Shown here one piece after another: positions 4,540-5,940 of a stretch of 5,940 bases of DNA. The notes below the pieces were generated by a model that saw only the letters and a program-made list of their open reading frames with translations, made no database searches and was not told the origin of the DNA. Numbering within the stretch: position 1 is the first letter of the stretch; each line of letters opens with the position of its first letter. Source of the stretch: Candidatus Methylomirabilota bacterium (GTDB lineage Bacteria > Methylomirabilota > Methylomirabilia > Methylomirabilales > Methylomirabilaceae); assembly GCA_003105305.1 (NCBI GenBank), contig PQAQ01000016.1, positions 1 to 5,940 on the forward strand, given 5' to 3'. A program made the position numbers and the translations under genes.

Positions 4540-4696
4540 AACGAAAGGACCTCATCAAGAGGTTGAAAGAGGCTGGGTGTATATTTGTCCGTCCCGGCGC
4601 GCGGCACGACCTAACGGGCGGAAGCGGGCCGTTCCCAGGCATCAAGAGATAGACGAGGGCCTTGCAAGGCAGATTCTCAAAATTCTCACTGGATAG
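4536..4696 (+). pseudogene. Frameshifted HicA-family toxin (second hicBA module)
   Basis: GTG 4536 overlaps the hicB-2 stop by 4 bases and begins KRKDLIKRLKEAGCIFVRPG and ARHD, the N-terminal half of HicA including the probable catalytic His24. In that frame translation ends after 38 residues at TAG 4650-4652. The C-terminal half, PNGRKRAVPRHQEIDEGL and ARQILKIL, continues in another frame to TAG 4694-4696. The frames join around 4608-4612. The shift equals a net loss of 1 base modulo 3, and relatives have about four extra residues (an IYxN-like strand) between HD and P, so a deletion of about 10-13 bases fits best. The toxin is almost certainly inactive, unless the base is missing only from the assembly. 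Confidence 0.78.
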
Positions 4697-4740
4697 GTTC
4701 TCGATTGAAGTGCTCAACCTTTAGGAGAAGCTCTTCTGGT

Positions 4741-5547
4741 TCACGGCTTCTCCACCGTGACAATGCGAGTAGAGCCGCATCGCCAGCGCTTCCCCAGCTC
4801 CAGGTCGAGTGCCATGACGCGCCGGAAGATGGCATCGAAACTCGGTGCGTCCTGCCTCTGGCGGAAGAGGAGCGAGGGGGGAAACAGCATGGTGAGGATG
4901 TTCATGCTCCGAACCTCAACAAGTCTCAGATTGTGCGCTTGCAACAGGCGCGTCAGCTCCGGCCAGGTGAAGGTCTTAAACTGCATCTCCTTCCACTCGC
5001 GCAGGTGCCCGCCACGGGTCGTCATGGCCTGCCACAGCTCCTTCGGAAGGTAGAGCAGGTCGGGACACCACTTCGAATCGATTTCGAACGAGATGAGGCC
5101 GCGCGGGGCGCAGACCCGCACCATCTCTCGCAGCACCAGATCGACCGCGGTGAAGTTGTGACCGATGACATCGCCATAGGCGACCATGGCCTGGGCGCAA
5201 CCATCCTCGAACGGCAGCCTCGTAATGTCGCCGGTCACGAAGCCGATACCGGGCCGACTGCCGCATCGTGTGCGCGCCGCCTCGATCATCTGGTCGGAGA
5301 TATCGATCCCGACCACTCGACCGCGTCGCCCGGCCAGCAGGATCGTCTGCTTTCCCGTTCCGCACCCCAAGTCGATGGCCAGACCGTCCGGTCGCTCGCG
5401 AACAATCCATTCGACCGTTTCCCGGTAGACCTGATAGCACTCGGCGAAATAAAACTGGCTCTCGATCTGGTCGTACTCCGCCAGCATGGCGTTATACACA
5501 GCCGCCACGTGGGAGCCGACATCAGGCCGGTTCGTCTGAGTTGCCAT
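4741..5547 (-). CDS. Class I SAM-dependent methyltransferase, substrate unknown
   Basis: This is a 268-residue cytoplasmic protein. The SAM-binding core is clear: motif I AIDLGCGTGKQT (Asp59 to Gly65), the acidic end of strand 2 in VVGIDIS (Asp82), then a GDITRLPFEDG segment and VLREMVRVCAPRGLISFEID, as in Methyltransf_11/25-type enzymes. The C-terminus ends CGSTRIVTVEKP, the last strand usual for the fold. The substrate cannot be told from sequence. I chose ATG 5547 because the fold begins soon after it; the frame continues upstream only across the end of alanine dehydrogenase. There is no strong ribosome binding site. It lies 23 bases after alanine dehydrogenase on the same strand, suggesting co-transcription. 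Its 3' end is the source of fragments A and B. A long plus-strand open frame covers it but is antisense. Confidence 0.88.
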   Translation of the reverse strand: MATQTNRPDVGSHVAAVYNAMLAEYDQIESQFYFAECYQVYRETVEWIVRERPDGLAIDLGCGTGKQTILLAGRRGRVVGIDISDQMIEAARTRCGSRPGIGFVTGDITRLPFEDGCAQAMVAYGDVIGHNFTAVDLVLREMVRVCAPRGLISFEIDSKWCPDLLYLPKELWQAMTTRGGHLREWKEMQFKTFTWPELTRLLQAHNLRLVEVRSMNILTMLFPPSLLFRQRQDAPSFDAIFRRVMALDLELGKRWRCGSTRIVTVEKP

Positions 5548-5552
5548 GAGGA

Positions 5553-5566
5553 AGGGGAGTGCCCCT
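5553..5566 (-). other. Small intercistronic hairpin before the methyltransferase
   Basis: On the minus strand AGGGG-CACT-CCCCT forms a 5-base-pair stem with a 4-base loop in the short gap between the alanine dehydrogenase stop and the methyltransferase ATG. The AGGGG arm is the only purine-rich stretch that could serve as a ribosome binding site, so the hairpin could limit initiation. Evidence is modest. Confidence 0.3.
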
Positions 5567-5570
5567 CGCG

Positions 5571-5940
5571 CTAACTCTTCGCCGCTTCCAGCGGCGGCAC
5601 GCAGGTCAGGCTGTGTGCGTTGGCTACAGCGGGGTGGGTGACGTGGCCGAGGGCCACATTCAGTCCCAGCGCAAGCTCCGGGGATTCCAGGACGGCTCGA
5701 CGCCACCCGCCGTCGGCGAGTCGAAGGGCGTAGGGAAGCGTGACGTTGGTGAGGGCAAAGGTCGAGGTCCTGGCGAAGGCGCCCGGCATGTTGGCCACAC
5801 AGTAGTGCAGGATGCCGTGTACGGTATAGACAGGATCGCCGTGTGAGGTGGGACGGCTGGTCTCGATGCAGCCGCCCTGATCGATGGCGACATCGACGAT
5901 GACCGATCCCGGTTTCATGGACGCGACCATCTCTCCGGTC
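5571..5940 (-). CDS. ald: Alanine dehydrogenase, C-terminal part (5' end outside window)
   Basis: The frame is open from the window edge to TAG (5573-5571), about 122 residues, roughly the last third of a family member of about 370 residues. Diagnostic segments are [20 protein letters not shown], then [41 protein letters not shown] and [13 protein letters not shown]. These match the C-terminal region of L-alanine dehydrogenase, which interconverts L-alanine and pyruvate plus ammonia using NAD in the cytoplasm, including the conserved NMPGAxxRTST loop. The related transhydrogenase alpha subunit differs in this part. The C-terminus looks intact, and the methyltransferase gene follows 23 bases later. 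Confidence 0.93.
   Translation of the reverse strand, partial: TGEMVASMKPGSVIVDVAIDQGGCIETSRPTSHGDPVYTVHGILHYCVANMPGAFARTSTFALTNVTLPYALRLADGGWRRAVLESPELALGLNVALGHVTHPAVANAHSLTCVPPLEAAKS

Noticed and set aside
4705..5574. Long plus-strand open frame (289 residues) over the methyltransferase region
   Set aside because: It is antisense to a clear SAM methyltransferase, its product matches no family and has low-complexity polar composition, so it is a shadow of high-GC codon use.
1..5940. CRISPR array, tRNA, rRNA, transposase or integron integrase
   Set aside because: No regularly spaced direct repeats, no cloverleaf or rRNA sequence, and no transposase or tyrosine-recombinase motifs were seen on either strand.

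Overview
This is a bacterial chromosomal window of moderate to high GC. Two conserved housekeeping genes, both cut by the window ends, flank an accessory stretch of small toxin-antitoxin (TA) genes, gene fragments and what looks like a single integron gene cassette. The lineage cannot be fixed from these genes; an environmental Gram-negative is plausible.

Layout. Positions 1-596 hold the 3' part of an RluA/RluD-type pseudouridine synthase with an in-frame heptamer repeat. Positions 597-1020 are non-coding and rich in dyad symmetry. A complete hicBA module (hicB 1021-1230, hicA 1223-1456) follows. Positions 1457-1764 are non-coding, with a dispersed-type hairpin element and an integron-like core site (GTTAGGT, 1749-1755). 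A 330-residue protein with a divergent Schlafen/AlbA_2-like N-terminal domain (1765-2757) ends inside a sequence with the architecture of an integron attC site (2752-2847), so positions 1750-2841 read as a gene cassette. Next comes a DUF2442 gene broken by one nonsense codon (2927-3211). It overlaps the first 14 codons of a DUF4160 gene, which stops abruptly at a fragment of a methyltransferase 3' end. An intact Phd/VapC pair (3390-4117) has its own probable promoter and operator. A second methyltransferase 3' fragment (4170 to about 4305, minus strand) is followed by a second hicB (4342-4539) and a frameshifted hicA (4536-4696). The intact class I SAM methyltransferase (5547-4741, minus strand) lies just downstream of the 3' part of alanine dehydrogenase (minus strand, running off the window end).

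How it fits together. The 3' end of the minus-strand methyltransferase occurs three times: once in the full gene and twice as short remnants, both on the minus strand and each next to TA genes. Repeated arrival of TA modules at, or duplication of, this gene end would explain the pattern. The attC-bounded AlbA_2-like gene is a separate arrival, and no integrase gene is visible. Intact modules (hicBA-1, phd-vapC) alternate with decaying ones (DUF2442/DUF4160, hicBA-2), which is typical of a turnover hotspot between conserved genes. The AlbA_2-like protein is the best candidate for an undescribed function, possibly defence, but that is inference.
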